In this document: one piece after another, positions 18,025 through 28,217 of the stretch
Position numbering within the stretch: position 1 is the stretch's first letter
Layout: each line of letters begins with the position of its first letter
DNA from: Candidatus Competibacteraceae bacterium
Lineage (GTDB): Bacteria > Pseudomonadota > Gammaproteobacteria > Competibacterales > Competibacteraceae
Direction: 5' to 3'
DNA length: 58,768 nucleotides
NCBI GenBank assembly: GCA_003989075.1
Contig: RXIX01000007.1
Span: 1-58,768, forward strand
Position numbers and translations under genes: made by a program
Notes under the pieces: model-generated
Databases searched by the model: none
What the model saw: the letters and a program-made list of their open reading frames with translations, nothing else
What the model was told of the DNA's origin: nothing

Positions 18025-20568
18025 CTAGCGTTCGCGCAAGGCCCGCCATGGCGACTGCGCCAGTGCCGGGCGCACCCCCAGCAGGCCCGCCAGCCCGACG
18101 CCCAGCAGGCCAGCACCACCACCCAGCAGCCAGATCCACGGGCTACCGTGATAGGGGAAATCGAAGACCTGCACAGCCAGCCCATAGCCAGTCAGGGTGG
18201 CGGCCGCCGCTGCCAGCAGACCGGCCAGCAGGCCCAGGGTCGCGAATTCCGCCAGCAGGCTTTGCCGCACCACCGCCCGGCGTGCTCCGAGAGTGCGCAA
18301 CACTGCGCTTTCAAAACAGCGCTCATCCTGAGTAGCCTGGATCGCCGCATACAGCACCACCAAGCCCGCCGCCAGGGTAAACAGGAACACATACTCGACC
18401 GCTGCGATCACCCGGTCCATGATCTCGCGGACCTTGCCCATCAGCGCCTCGACATCCAGCACCGTCACCGCCGGATACTGGCGCACCAATTCCGCCAGTA
18501 GCGCCTTTTGCCCAGCCGGCAGGTGGAAGCTGGTGATCCAGGTGGCCGGATAGTTCTCCAGCACTCCAGGCGGGAACAGGACAAAGAAGTTGGCGCGGAA
18601 CGAATCCCATTCGACCTTGCGCAGGCTGAGCACACGCGCACTGACCGTCTGCCCGGCCACCTGGAAGTGCAGCGTGTCACCCAGGGCAATCCCTAGTTCC
18701 TTGGCCAAGCCCTCCTCCACCGAAGCTACACCCTGACCATGCTCGGCAACCGTCCACCAGCGCCCGGCCAGAATACGGTTATCTTCCTGCGGGCGCTCCG
18801 CCCAGGACAGATTGAACTCACGCTCGATCAGGCGCTTAGCCCGTGGATTCTCGTAATCATCCGGCCCAACCGTCCGGGCGTTGATCATGGTCAGCCGCCC
18901 GCGCACCATCGGAAACAGCTCCGCACCCTCCAGACCGTGGCCGTGCAAAAAAGCCTGCACCCCAGCCCGTTCGTCGGGCTGAATGTTGATCAGGAAATGA
19001 TTGGGCGCATCGGCAGGCAGCTTATCGCGCCAGCTCGTCAGCAGATCGGTACGCACCACGGTCAGCAACAGCAGCGCCATCAGTCCCAGCCCCAGCGCCA
19101 CCACCTGCACCGCGCTGCCCGGGCCACGCCGGGCGATATTGGCCAACCCGAAACGCCAGGCCACGCCCACCCGGCCGCGCAGCAGGCTCAGACTCTTGAC
19201 CAATCCCCAGGCCGCCACGGTCAGCACCAGCACCGTCCCAGCCACGCCGGCGCAGACATAGAGGGCCAGACGCCATTCGCCCGCCTGCCAGACCAGCAGC
19301 GCCACGGTCGCCAGCACCGCCGGACCGTAGAGCGCTAGAAGACGTGGATTGACCGGCCCCAGATCGCGGCGCAAGACCCGCAGCGGCGGCACTTCGCGTA
19401 GCCGCAGCAGCGGCGGCAGACCAAAACCGAGCAGGGTAATGAAACCGGTGGCCAACGCCGGCAGCAGCGGCTGCCAGGATGGCGGCGGCAATTGCGTGCT
19501 GCTGACCAGCGTGCCGAGCAGAGCACTTAGCCCGTGCTGGGCGACATAACCGAGCAGCAGTCCGGCCACGCCCGCCAGCGTCGCCAGCAGCAGCAGCTCC
19601 AGCGTGAACAGGCGCACGATCAGCGCCTCGGTCGCGCCCATGCAGCGCAGAATCGCCACGCTATCCCAGTGGCGGCCAGCAAAGCGGCGCGCCGCGATGG
19701 CCACGCCCACCCCGGCCAGAATCACGCTGACCAGCGCCGCCAGATGCAGAAAGCGCTGCGCCCGTTCCAGCGCCACGCGCAGTTCGGCGCGGGCCTCGCG
19801 CACACCCTGCACGCGCTCACCGGTTGCCAGCCGCGGCATTGCCCAGCTTCTGAACGTGTCCAGCGCCGCCGGCGTTCCGGCCAGCAGCAGACGGTAATCG
19901 ACCCGACTGCCGGGCTGCACCAGCGCGGTCGAGGGGATATCAGCCAGATTCATCAACAGCCGCGGCGCGATGCTGAACAGATCACCACCCCGATCCGGCT
20001 CATCGGCCAGCACCGCCGCCACCCGCAACTGCCGCGCACCGACCTCGACCGCAGCACCGACCTCGATCCGCAACACCTGCAGCAGACGTTCATCCAGCCA
20101 GACCGTACCGGGTTCGGGAATTGCGTCGGCCAGCCGGTCCGGTGCGAACGGCGCGGCGCTGATGCGCAAACCGCCACGCAGTGGATAGCCCGGCCCGACC
20201 GCCTTGACCTCGGCCAGTTGCGTCTCCTCACCGGCCAGCACCACACTGCGAAAACTCAGGGTCTCCGCCGTTTGCAGGCCCTGCTGCCGTGCCGCATCGG
20301 ATAGGACTGGCTGCAGCGGATTGGGCGCGGCGATGACCAGATCGGCGCCGAGCAGCTCACTGGCCTTGCGCTCCATGGCCAGTTGAATCCGGTCAGTAAA
20401 CAGGCCAACCGCAGCAACGCTGGCCACCGCGATCAGCAGCGCTAGCGCCAGCACCCGCAGTTCACCCGCCTGGATATCGCGGCGCAGCGCGCGCAGACTC
20501 ATGCGCAGCACCCTGCGCCAATCGCGGGCGGCCGGATCGGTACGCCGGATCGCAGCAGCGGGATTCAT
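18025..20568 (-). CDS. ybbP: YbbP-type ABC transporter permease (FtsX-like)
   Basis: Large (847 aa) MacB/FtsX-family permease with two FtsX repeats. An N-terminal membrane helix lies near residues 30-50 (LRVLALALLIAVASVAAVGLF), then a large periplasmic domain. Membrane clusters follow around 260-480, where the GVAGLLLGYVAQHGLSALLG and LGFGLPPLLRLREVPPLRVLRRDLG blocks lie, and again near the C-terminus. The ATG at 20568 overlaps the stop of the upstream ATPase gene (ATGA), showing a translationally coupled pair. In E. coli ybbA-ybbP sit beside tesA, as here; the substrate is not established. Confidence 0.92.
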   Translation of the reverse strand: MNPAAAIRRTDPAARDWRRVLRMSLRALRRDIQAGELRVLALALLIAVASVAAVGLFTDRIQLAMERKASELLGADLVIAAPNPLQPVLSDAARQQGLQTAETLSFRSVVLAGEETQLAEVKAVGPGYPLRGGLRISAAPFAPDRLADAIPEPGTVWLDERLLQVLRIEVGAAVEVGARQLRVAAVLADEPDRGGDLFSIAPRLLMNLADIPSTALVQPGSRVDYRLLLAGTPAALDTFRSWAMPRLATGERVQGVREARAELRVALERAQRFLHLAALVSVILAGVGVAIAARRFAGRHWDSVAILRCMGATEALIVRLFTLELLLLATLAGVAGLLLGYVAQHGLSALLGTLVSSTQLPPPSWQPLLPALATGFITLLGFGLPPLLRLREVPPLRVLRRDLGPVNPRLLALYGPAVLATVALLVWQAGEWRLALYVCAGVAGTVLVLTVAAWGLVKSLSLLRGRVGVAWRFGLANIARRGPGSAVQVVALGLGLMALLLLTVVRTDLLTSWRDKLPADAPNHFLINIQPDERAGVQAFLHGHGLEGAELFPMVRGRLTMINARTVGPDDYENPRAKRLIEREFNLSWAERPQEDNRILAGRWWTVAEHGQGVASVEEGLAKELGIALGDTLHFQVAGQTVSARVLSLRKVEWDSFRANFFVLFPPGVLENYPATWITSFHLPAGQKALLAELVRQYPAVTVLDVEALMGKVREIMDRVIAAVEYVFLFTLAAGLVVLYAAIQATQDERCFESAVLRTLGARRAVVRQSLLAEFATLGLLAGLLAAAAATLTGYGLAVQVFDFPYHGSPWIWLLGGGAGLLGVGLAGLLGVRPALAQSPWRALRER

Positions 20569-21359
20569 GCCCGCGCCCCAGCAGCGGAACGCGCCCGCAG
20601 GCGGCCTTCGTCCAGTTCCAGCACCCGGTCGCAATAGGCGGCCAGCTCCGGATCATGGGTCACCAGTACCAGGGTGGTGCCCTGCTCGCGGTTCAGTGCG
20701 AACAGCAAATCAATGATGCGCTGGCCGGTTTTATGATCGAGATTACCGGTCGGTTCATCGGCAAACAGCACATCCGGATTGCCGGCAAAGGCGCGGGCGA
20801 TGGCTACCCGCTGCTGCTCGCCACCGGACAGTTGCGTCGGGTAATGGCGGGCACGGGCCTTGAGGCCAACCCGCTCCAACAGCTCCAGAGCCTGACGGCG
20901 GGCATCGCTTTGACCGGCCAGCTCCAGCGGCAGCATGACGTTTTCCAGCGCCGTCAGACCATTAAGCAGCTGGAAGGACTGAAACACGAAGCCGACCCGT
21001 TGCGCCCGCAGCAACGCCCGCCCATCCTCATCAAGGCTGTTCAGATCGACGCCGGCCAGCCAGACCCGGCCGGTACTCGGTGTATCCAGCCCGGCCAGCA
21101 GGCCAAGCAGGGTTGACTTGCCCGAACCGGAAGCACCGATCACCGCCACGCATTCGCCACGGGCAATCGCGAAGCCGATATCGGCCAGGATCACCAGCGG
21201 TCCCTCAGGGCTGGACACCTGCTTGCCAAGCTGTTCTACCTGGATAATCGGCGGGTGTGGTGCGGGCAAGGCAGCGGAACAGTTGTCCAAGTCCAGCGCA
21301 CTGGGTACGCTGATGACGGGTGTCAGAGTGGCCGATGGTCCCGCCTGATCCAGAGGCAT
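20565..21359 (-). CDS. ybbA: YbbA-type ABC transporter ATPase
   Basis: LolD/MacB-like ATPase partner of the adjacent YbbP permease. Walker A is GASGSGKST, signature [13 protein letters not shown], Walker [12 protein letters not shown], and the switch histidine is in [10 protein letters not shown] take the ATG at 21359 (GGAG upstream), giving 264 residues; an ATG at 21419 would extend into the divergent tesA gene. Even from 21359 there are about 35 extra N-terminal residues compared with the usual 228-residue protein, so the real start may be later. Confidence 0.92.
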   Translation of the reverse strand: MPLDQAGPSATLTPVISVPSALDLDNCSAALPAPHPPIIQVEQLGKQVSSPEGPLVILADIGFAIARGECVAVIGASGSGKSTLLGLLAGLDTPSTGRVWLAGVDLNSLDEDGRALLRAQRVGFVFQSFQLLNGLTALENVMLPLELAGQSDARRQALELLERVGLKARARHYPTQLSGGEQQRVAIARAFAGNPDVLFADEPTGNLDHKTGQRIIDLLFALNREQGTTLVLVTHDPELAAYCDRVLELDEGRLRARSAAGARA

Positions 21360-21400
21360 GGTCAGGTTCTCCGATGAGTCCAATACTGCCTGCGAAGACG

Positions 21401-22096
21401 ATGAACACGACGCATTCACGATGGTTTTCCCTGTGGTTGCTGGCGCTGGTGAACCTGCCCGGCAGCTTGGCCCATAGCAGCGAGGGACCGGTGATCTTGA
21501 TTCTGGGTGACAGTCTAAGCGCCGCCTATGGCATTCCGGTCGAGCAGGGTTGGGTCAGCCTGCTGCAGCGGCGCCTGGCGGAACGCGGTTTTCCGCACCG
21601 GGTGGTCAACGCCAGCATCAGCGGCGACACCACCAGCGGTGGCCTGAGTCGCCTGCCGGCGGCGCTGCAGGCCCACCATCCTGCTCTGGTGCTGCTGGAA
21701 CTGGGTGCCAATGATGGCCTGCGCGGTCAGTCGCTAAGCCTGATGGCCGACAACCTCGGGCGCCTGATCGAGCTGTCGCGACAGGCCGGGGCGCGGGTGC
21801 TGCTGGCGGAGATGCGCATTCCGCCCAATTATGGCCCGCTGTATACCCAAAAGTTTCAGGCCACCTTCGCCAGCGTCGCCGAGCATTACGATGTGCCGCT
21901 GCTGCCGTTCCTGCTTGATGGCGTGGCCGGCAACCCGGCGCTGATTCAGGATGATGGTCTGCATCCACACGCCGGGGCACAGCCGCGCATTCTCGACAAC
22001 GTCTGGCGGGTACTGGAACCGCTGCTGCGCCCGGCCACCGATGCCGCCGCGCCGGCCGCGGACGCTACACGATCAGCGGTTCCGGCTCCAGGCTGA
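21401..22096 (+). CDS. tesA: TesA, periplasmic acyl-CoA thioesterase I / lysophospholipase L1 (SGNH hydrolase)
   Basis: Secreted GDSL/SGNH esterase. A signal peptide follows the ATG at 21401 ([17 protein letters not shown]). Block I is [12 protein letters not shown] (nucleophile Ser), block II has the [12 protein letters not shown] glycine, block III LGANDG (Asn), and block V DGLHPHA (Asp/His). The 231 residues include a short Ala/Pro-rich C-terminal extension. It is divergent from ybbA with only about 40 bases between the starts, the conserved gammaproteobacterial arrangement. Its 3' end overlaps convergent murB by 32 bases. Confidence 0.94.
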   Translation: MNTTHSRWFSLWLLALVNLPGSLAHSSEGPVILILGDSLSAAYGIPVEQGWVSLLQRRLAERGFPHRVVNASISGDTTSGGLSRLPAALQAHHPALVLLELGANDGLRGQSLSLMADNLGRLIELSRQAGARVLLAEMRIPPNYGPLYTQKFQATFASVAEHYDVPLLPFLLDGVAGNPALIQDDGLHPHAGAQPRILDNVWRVLEPLLRPATDAAAPAADATRSAVPAPG

Positions 22097-23093
22097 TGCC
22101 AAAGCGCGCCCGCACTGCGTCCTGAATCGCCCCGGCCAGACGCAGCACGTCGGTGCCGCGTGCGCCACCGCGATTGACCAGCACCAGCGCCTGCTGTTCA
22201 TAAACGCCGGCCGGACCGAGGTTTTTACCCTTCCAGCCGCACTGCTCAATCAGCCAGCCCGCAGCCAGCTTGACCGTGCCATCGGCCTGTGGATAGTGCG
22301 GCAGTGCGGGATACGCAGCGGCCAGGATAGCGAAGGTGGTAGCATCGACCAGCGGGTTTTTGAAGAAGCTGCCGGCATTGCCCAGCTGCGCCGGGTCGGG
22401 CAGTTTGCGCTGCCGGATGGCGATCACCGCATCGGCAACCGCGCGCGCATTCAGCGTCGCAGGGTCGAGAGGATCCAATTGCCGAGCCAGTTCGGCATAG
22501 CCGAGCACCGGCTGCCAGCGCTTAGGCAGGCGAAAGGTGACCGCAGTGATCAGATAGCGTCCGGCGGCCTGCTTGAAGCGGCTATCGCGATAGGCAAAGT
22601 CGCAGGCAGCGCGATCAAGGCGCAGCGTGGCACCGTCGTCCAGGTCGATAGCCTCGACCTGCCATAGCCGCTCCGCCACTTCCAGCCCATAGGCGCCAAT
22701 ATTCTGGATTGGGGCCGCACCGACCGTGCCGGGAATCAGCGCCAGATTTTCCAGCCCCGGCCAGCCCTGCGCCAGCGTCCAGTCGACAAAGGCATGCCAG
22801 TTCTCCCCAGAGCCGGCCCGCACATACCAGGCGTCCGCATCCTCCGCGCAGAGTTCCCGCCCGGCAATGCATATGTGCAGCACCAGCCCGGCAAAATAAT
22901 CGCTCGCCAGTACCAGATTGCTACCGCCACCGAGGATCAGGCGGCGCCCCTGCCACTCCGGCCATGTCCTCACGGCGGCCAGTTGCGCCGGCGCATGGAT
23001 AGCGACAAAACCAGCCGCCCGGCCGGGCAGGCCCAGGGTGTTCAGAGTATCCAGCGGCACATCACGGCTCAGCAGAGGTTCGGCAACAGGCAT
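22065..23093 (-). CDS. murB: UDP-N-acetylenolpyruvoylglucosamine reductase MurB
   Basis: FAD- and NADPH-dependent reduction giving UDP-N-acetylmuramate for peptidoglycan. The 342 residues from the ATG at 23093 (a GTG at 23111 is in frame) follow the E. coli-type (type I) MurB. FAD-binding blocks are [12 protein letters not shown] and [27 protein letters not shown]. The catalytic serine lies in [11 protein letters not shown] and the C-terminal glutamate in LEPEPLIV. Its last 32 bases overlap the convergent tesA end. Confidence 0.95.
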   Translation of the reverse strand: MPVAEPLLSRDVPLDTLNTLGLPGRAAGFVAIHAPAQLAAVRTWPEWQGRRLILGGGSNLVLASDYFAGLVLHICIAGRELCAEDADAWYVRAGSGENWHAFVDWTLAQGWPGLENLALIPGTVGAAPIQNIGAYGLEVAERLWQVEAIDLDDGATLRLDRAACDFAYRDSRFKQAAGRYLITAVTFRLPKRWQPVLGYAELARQLDPLDPATLNARAVADAVIAIRQRKLPDPAQLGNAGSFFKNPLVDATTFAILAAAYPALPHYPQADGTVKLAAGWLIEQCGWKGKNLGPAGVYEQQALVLVNRGGARGTDVLRLAGAIQDAVRARFGISLEPEPLIV

Positions 23094-23137
23094 GGCAGCA
23101 GTGTCCAGCACAGCAGTTCGGCAGGGTCAACGGAGAC

Positions 23138-23168
23138 GCAAAAAACCCGCCACGCGGGCGGGTTTTGG
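23138..23168 (-). terminator. rho-independent terminator of rpoH
   Basis: On the minus strand, AAAACCCGCC (23157-23166 read in reverse) pairs with GGCGGGTTTT (23142-23151) around a 5-base loop, and the transcript runs into a T-tract (23138-23146). It lies 14 bases after the rpoH stop and before murB on the same strand, so it separates the two units. Confidence 0.85.
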
Positions 23169-23181
23169 CGCAGACAGGCTT

Positions 23182-24054
23182 TCACACCGGCGCGGGCACG
23201 GCGGCGCGCAGTTTTTTCATCGCGCTGTTTTCGATCTGGCGAATACGCTCGGCGGATACCTTGTACTCGGCGGCCAGCTCGTGCAGGGTCGGCTTGTCAT
23301 CGCTCAGCCAGCGGCGGCGCACGATGTCCTGGCTGCGCGCATCCAGACATGCCAGCGCCGCGCTCAGGCGACTGGAGGTCTGCTCGTCCCAGTCATCCTG
23401 CTCCAGGGCCATGGCCGGATCGGCCTGCTCATCGCGCAGATAGGCAGCGGGAGCAAAGCTTTCCTCCTCGTCGCCATCCGCTTCCGGCGCCGGATCAAAG
23501 GCAACATCGTGACCGCTCAGGCGCGCTTCCATCTCCAGCACCGACTCGGCGCTGACGCCCAGATCGTGGGCGACCCGTTGCACTTCCTCGCCATTAAGCC
23601 AGCCCAGACGCTTCTTGGCGCCGCGCAGCTTGAAGAACAGTTTGCGCTGCGCCTTGGTGGTGGCGATCTTGACGATGCGCCAGTTGCGCAGAATGAATTC
23701 GTGAATTTCAGCACGGATCCAGTGCACCGCGAACGACACCAGCCGCACGCCATGCGCCGGATCAAAGCGCTTGACCGCCTTCATCAAACCGACATTGCCT
23801 TCCTGGATCAGATCGGCCAGTGGCAGACCGTAGCCCATGTAGCCACGGGCGATATGCACGACGAAGCGCAGATGCGCCATGATCAGCCGCTGCGCTGCTT
23901 CCAGGTCGTTGCGCAGCTGCAGCCGCCGGGCCAGTTCCTGCTCTTCCTCGGCACTCAGAACCGGTACGCGATTGACCGCCTGGATATAGTTTTCCAGGCT
24001 GTCGACCAGCGCCGGCAGTTGCTGCATGCGGGGAACCAGAGCGGTTGTCGTCAT
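23182..24054 (-). CDS. rpoH: heat-shock sigma factor RpoH (sigma-32)
   Basis: Alternative sigma factor for heat-shock genes; 290 residues. Region 2 contains [38 protein letters not shown] and [24 protein letters not shown]. The RpoH-specific box is [13 protein letters not shown], and region 4.2 ends in [28 protein letters not shown] chose the ATG at 24054, with GGAAGG at the right distance; the ATG at 24060 sits directly on the ribosome-binding site. Upstream a CIRCE element overlaps the promoter. In many relatives ftsYEX precedes rpoH; here ftsY is directly upstream with ftsE and ftsX absent. Confidence 0.96.
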   Translation of the reverse strand: MTTTALVPRMQQLPALVDSLENYIQAVNRVPVLSAEEEQELARRLQLRNDLEAAQRLIMAHLRFVVHIARGYMGYGLPLADLIQEGNVGLMKAVKRFDPAHGVRLVSFAVHWIRAEIHEFILRNWRIVKIATTKAQRKLFFKLRGAKKRLGWLNGEEVQRVAHDLGVSAESVLEMEARLSGHDVAFDPAPEADGDEEESFAPAAYLRDEQADPAMALEQDDWDEQTSSRLSAALACLDARSQDIVRRRWLSDDKPTLHELAAEYKVSAERIRQIENSAMKKLRAAVPAPV

Positions 24055-24133
24055 CGTCATCCCTTCCTTCAACCTGTACACCTCTTGCACAGGGCTCGCG
24101 GACCGAACCCCTCATATCATTCATTCAGAGTGA

Positions 24134-24163
24134 ATTTTAGCACTCTCACGCAGAGAGTGCCAA
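24134..24163 (-). promoter_or_regulatory. rpoH promoter overlapped by a CIRCE (HrcA) operator
   Basis: The minus strand carries TTGGCACTC-N9-GAGTGCTAA (24163 to 24137). This is one base from the CIRCE consensus TTAGCACTC-N9-GAGTGCTAA with the exact 9-base spacer. The same bases supply a sigma-70-type promoter: -35 TTGGCA (24158-24163), 18-base spacer, -10 TAAAAT (24134-24139). HrcA binding would therefore cover the promoter. The element ends 83 bases before the rpoH start codon. hrcA itself is not in the window. Confidence 0.88.
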
Positions 24164-24229
24164 ACCCGGTGGCAAGTTCCGCGCGGCAAAGGAGCCATAC
24201 CCGGATCGGCCTGCACCTGCACCCTGACT

Positions 24230-25306
24230 TCAAGCCTCGGCGCGCTCATCAAGCAGGGCGGCGACGAACTCGGCGGCATCAAAGGGTCGCAAATCGTCGA
24301 TACCCTCGCCGACACCGATGAAGCGAATCGGCAGGCCAAGACGCCGGGCGATGGCAAAGACGATGCCGCCTTTGGCAGTGCCGTCGAGCTTGGTCAGTAC
24401 CAGACCAGTGACACCGACTGCCTGATGAAACTGCACGGCCTGGCTGAGCGCGTTCTGCCCGGTGCTGGCATCCAGCACCAGCAGCACCTCATGCGGTGCG
24501 GCCGGATCGGTCTTAGCAATGACCCGCTTAACCTTTTTCAGTTCCTCCATCAGGTTCGACTGCGTGTGCAGCCGCCCAGCGGTATCGGCGATCACCACTT
24601 CGACCGCCCGCGACCGCGCTGATTGAATGGCGTCATAGATCACCGAAGCGGAATCGGCGCCACTGCGCTGGGCGATCACGGGAATGTGGTTGCGCTCGCC
24701 CCACACCTGCAACTGCTCGACGGCAGCGGCGCGGAAGGTATCGCCGGCCGCCAGCAGCACGGAATGGCCGGCGTGCTGCAGGCGCTGCGCCAGCTTGCCG
24801 ATAGTGGTGGTTTTTCCCGCACCGTTGACCCCCACGGTGAGAATCACATAGGGCCGCGCCTCACCAGGCTGCCAGGGCTGTTGACAGGGTTTCAGCAGAG
24901 CCAGCAGCTCTTCACGCAACGCCTGCAACAGCGCCGGCACGTCGCCCAGTTGCTGGCGCGAGATGCGTTCGCCCAGGCGCTGTATCAACTGCTCGGTCAG
25001 CTCCACGCCGACATCAGCCAACAGCAGGCGGCTTTCCAGCTCTTCCAGTGCCTCATCGTCCAGCTTGCGCCCCGAAAACAGGCTCGACAGCCCCGATACC
25101 AGGTTCTGGCTGGTGCGCCGCAGGCGATCGCGCAACCGGGTCGGATGTTCGGCGTGCGCGGCATCCCCGGCCGACATTGCAGCCGGGTCGGGCGCGGCAT
25201 CCCTGCGAAAGGATGGCAGGCGAATCGGACGGTTCAACACCTCGAACAGGCTGGGCTTTTTCGGCGGGGCGGCGGTATCGTCGGCATCGGACTTGAAATC
25301 GGTCAT
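24230..25306 (-). CDS. ftsY: signal recognition particle receptor FtsY
   Basis: SRP-type GTPase that docks ribosome-SRP complexes at the membrane. The 358 residues have a short, weakly acidic A domain (about 1-60) and an NG domain. G1 is [15 protein letters not shown], the [11 protein letters not shown] insertion-box region follows, then DTAGRLHT (G3) and [10 protein letters not shown] (G4/G5 region). It is shorter than the 497-residue E. coli protein because of the reduced A domain. It is divergent from the M16 peptidase operon and upstream of rpoH on the same strand. Confidence 0.96.
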   Translation of the reverse strand: MTDFKSDADDTAAPPKKPSLFEVLNRPIRLPSFRRDAAPDPAAMSAGDAAHAEHPTRLRDRLRRTSQNLVSGLSSLFSGRKLDDEALEELESRLLLADVGVELTEQLIQRLGERISRQQLGDVPALLQALREELLALLKPCQQPWQPGEARPYVILTVGVNGAGKTTTIGKLAQRLQHAGHSVLLAAGDTFRAAAVEQLQVWGERNHIPVIAQRSGADSASVIYDAIQSARSRAVEVVIADTAGRLHTQSNLMEELKKVKRVIAKTDPAAPHEVLLVLDASTGQNALSQAVQFHQAVGVTGLVLTKLDGTAKGGIVFAIARRLGLPIRFIGVGEGIDDLRPFDAAEFVAALLDERAEA

Positions 25307-25407
25307 GGGGAATTCATCATGGCGGTCAGAAAGGAGGGAACTTATCGTACCATTTCAGTCTGTCACACTGTTTCACCCCGGAACGTCTCCTGGCCCCGCT
25401 CACCCCG

Positions 25408-26796
25408 ATGACCATCACCATGCACCGCTCCGCCCTGCTGCTTTGCACCCTGCTGCTACCGATGGGCGCGCCCGCTTTTGGCGCCACCCCGGTCCAGGTC
25501 TTTACCCTCGACAATGGTTTGAAAATCCTGGTCCGCGAGGATCACCGCGCCCCGGTGGTGGTCTCGCAGGTCTGGTACAAGGTCGGCTCCAGCTATGAGC
25601 CGAGCGGCCTGACGGGCATCTCGCATCTGCTCGAACACCTGATGTTCAAGGGCACGCCCACGGTGCCCGCTGGCGAATTCTCGCGCCTGATCGCCGCCAA
25701 TGGTGGTGATGAAAACGCCTTCACCAGCCACGACTACACCGCCTATTTCCAGACTCTTGAGAAGGAGCGCCTGGAACTGAGCTTTCGCCTTGAAGCGGAC
25801 CGCATGCGCCACCTGCTGCTCAAGCCCGAGGACGTGGCCAAGGAAGCCCAGGTAGTTGCCGAGGAACGGCGCCTGCGCACCGAGGATCAGCCCGAGGCCC
25901 TGACCGGGGAGCAGTTTCAGGCGACCGCCTATCTGACCAGTCCCTACCGGCAGCCGGTCATCGGCTGGATGCAGGATATCCAGGCTATCAGCCCGGGCGA
26001 CCTGCAGCGCTGGTACCAGCAGTGGTACGCGCCCAATAACGCCACGCTGGTGGTGGTCGGCGATGTCGAGGCGGCTCAGGTGCGCGATCTGGCAAGCAAA
26101 CACTTCGGACCGCTGCCACCGAGCACCCTGACGCCGCCGCGCTCGGTGGCGGAATTGCCACAGCAGGGTGAACGGCGCATCGTGGTCAAAACGCCCGCCG
26201 AAGTACCGGCGGTGATGCTCGGCTACAAGGTGCCGACCCTGAAAACCGCCAGCACCGACTGGGAACCCTATGCCCTGGCGGTGCTCGATGGCGTACTCAA
26301 TGGCGGCAACAGCAGCCGCATCAGCCGAAACCTGATTCGCGGTACGCAGGTCGCCGCTGCCGCCAGCACCGACTACAACCCGACCGCACGCCTGGATGAC
26401 CTATTCACCCTGAGCGGCAACCCGGCGCCGGGCCGCAGCAGCGCGGAACTGGAAAAGGCCCTGCGCGCCGAGGTCGCGGCATTGCGCGAGACACAGGTCA
26501 GCCCCGAGGAACTGGCACGGGTCATCGCCCAGGTGGTGGCCAGCGATGTCTATGAGCAGGACTCGCTGTTCTATCAGGGGATGCGCTTGGGCATTCTGGA
26601 AACGGTCGGTCTGGGCTGGAACCGGCTCGATGATTATGTACAGCGGATCCAGGCAGTCACGCCGGAGCAGGTGCGCACGGTCGCCCGCCAGTATCTGACT
26701 GACGATCGCTTGACCGTGGCCATACTGGAACCGCTGCCCCTGGAAGGGCGGCGCCTGCCACAGGCCGGTACTGCCACCGATCACATGATCCGCTGA
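25408..26796 (+). CDS. M16 family zinc peptidase (catalytic member of a pair)
   Basis: Pitrilysin-like metallopeptidase, exported (signal peptide SALLLCTLLLPMGAPAFG). The inverted zinc motif HXXEH is intact as HLLEH (about residues 74-78), followed by the downstream glutamate region of the family and the GVLNGGNSSRISRNL block of the C-terminal half. The 462 residues form one two-domain half-clamshell. The next gene encodes a second M16 protein without the zinc motif; such pairs form an active/inactive heterodimer. Location between ftsY and rsmD is conserved in Pseudomonas and relatives. Confidence 0.92.
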   Translation: MTITMHRSALLLCTLLLPMGAPAFGATPVQVFTLDNGLKILVREDHRAPVVVSQVWYKVGSSYEPSGLTGISHLLEHLMFKGTPTVPAGEFSRLIAANGGDENAFTSHDYTAYFQTLEKERLELSFRLEADRMRHLLLKPEDVAKEAQVVAEERRLRTEDQPEALTGEQFQATAYLTSPYRQPVIGWMQDIQAISPGDLQRWYQQWYAPNNATLVVVGDVEAAQVRDLASKHFGPLPPSTLTPPRSVAELPQQGERRIVVKTPAEVPAVMLGYKVPTLKTASTDWEPYALAVLDGVLNGGNSSRISRNLIRGTQVAAAASTDYNPTARLDDLFTLSGNPAPGRSSAELEKALRAEVAALRETQVSPEELARVIAQVVASDVYEQDSLFYQGMRLGILETVGLGWNRLDDYVQRIQAVTPEQVRTVARQYLTDDRLTVAILEPLPLEGRRLPQAGTATDHMIR

Positions 26797-26849
26797 TCCG
26801 GCTGCATCCGCCGTTTTGCCTGGCCTATCTTGCAAAGGATAACCGACTG

Positions 26850-28217
26850 ATGTCCATAAAATTCATGCGCTCCGGCCTGCTCGCCGCCGTGCTCATGCTG
26901 GTCTCCGGCCTGGCCGCCGCCGTGCCCGATATTCAACATTGGCGCAGCGCCAATGGCGTAGCGGTCTACTTCATTCCCACCCGGGAACTGCCGATGGTGG
27001 ATGTACAGGTGCTGTTCAGCGCCGGCTCGTTTCGCGATGGCAGCCAGCCTGGTCTGGCCAGGCTGACCTGTGCCCTGCTCGAAGAAGGCGCCGGCGACTG
27101 GTCAGCGGATGTCATCGCCGACCGCTTCGATCAGGTCGGTGCCCGCTTTGCCACCAGCTCACGACGCGACGCCGCCGCGGTGACGCTGCGCAGCCTCAGC
27201 GATCCGCGCTATCTGCAACCGGCGGTCGAAACCGTCGCCCGGCTGCTCAGGGAACCCAGCTTCACCCCGGACGCGATCGAGCGGGTGCGCCAGCAGATGC
27301 TGACCGCGCTGCAGGAACGCGCCCAGTCGCCCGGCGCCATCGCCCAGGACACGTTTTTCAAAACCCTGTACGGCGAGCATCCCTACGCCACGCCGCCCGA
27401 TGGCACACCGGCCAGCCTGAACAGCATCGACCGTGCCGCCATCGTCGATTTCCACCGCCGCCACTACAGCGCCGCCAATGCCGTAGTCGCCCTGGTGGGC
27501 GATCTGGACCGGCCCGCCGCCGAGCAACTGGTCAATACTCTGGTCGGCGGTCTGCCGCCGGGTGAAGCAGTGCCACCGCCGCCACCGGTAACACCGCTGG
27601 CCGCCAGCCGGACCGTGCGCGTTGCCTACCCCTCGACGCAAAGCCATATCCTGGTCGGTCAGGTCGGCGTCAAGCGCGCCGATCCCGATTACTACGCGCT
27701 GTATCTGGGCAATCATGTGCTCGGCGGCAACGGCCTGGTGTCGCAACTGGCGCAGGAGATTCGCGAAAAGCGTGGTCTGGCCTATGGCGCCTACAGTGCC
27801 TTCACGCCGATGCGCGAGGCCGGACCGTTCCTGATCAACCTGCAAACCCGCAATGATCAGGTCGATACCGCGCTCAGTGTCACCGAAACCACCCTGCGTA
27901 CCTTCAGCACTGACGGGCCACCGCTGCAGATCCTCCAGGAAGCCCGCCAGAACATCACCGGCGGCTTTGCCCTCGACATCGCCAGCAACAGCAAGCTGGC
28001 CGGCGCGCTGGCCGGGATTGCCTTCTACGGGCTGCCGCTGGACTACCTGAGCAGCTACATCGCGCGCATGAACGCCATCAGTCCCGAACAGGTCCGCGCC
28101 GCCTGGCGGGGCCATGTCCAGCCGGAACGCCTGCTGACGGTGATTGTCGGCGGTACAGCTACGCCCGCGACGGCGACCCCAGCAGCCGCTCCCACCACCG
28201 CACCGGCCGGCTCATGA
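26850..28217 (+). CDS. M16 family peptidase-like protein, non-catalytic partner
   Basis: 455 residues with a signal peptide (MRSGLLAAVLMLVSGLAAA). It has M16 architecture, but where HXXEH is expected it reads LARLTCALLEEGAG, so both zinc histidines are missing. The LAQEIREKRGLAYGAYSAF block, which in M16 B-type subunits binds substrate, is well conserved. It follows the catalytic M16 gene by 53 bases and its stop overlaps rsmD (ATGA). An Ala/Pro/Thr-rich tail ends the protein. Confidence 0.9.
   Translation: MSIKFMRSGLLAAVLMLVSGLAAAVPDIQHWRSANGVAVYFIPTRELPMVDVQVLFSAGSFRDGSQPGLARLTCALLEEGAGDWSADVIADRFDQVGARFATSSRRDAAAVTLRSLSDPRYLQPAVETVARLLREPSFTPDAIERVRQQMLTALQERAQSPGAIAQDTFFKTLYGEHPYATPPDGTPASLNSIDRAAIVDFHRRHYSAANAVVALVGDLDRPAAEQLVNTLVGGLPPGEAVPPPPPVTPLAASRTVRVAYPSTQSHILVGQVGVKRADPDYYALYLGNHVLGGNGLVSQLAQEIREKRGLAYGAYSAFTPMREAGPFLINLQTRNDQVDTALSVTETTLRTFSTDGPPLQILQEARQNITGGFALDIASNSKLAGALAGIAFYGLPLDYLSSYIARMNAISPEQVRAAWRGHVQPERLLTVIVGGTATPATATPAAAPTTAPAGS

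Noticed and set aside
21360-21419. YbbA start at 21419
   Set aside because: It would extend into the divergent tesA signal-peptide codons, and the extra residues are not family-like; GGAG supports the ATG at 21359 better.
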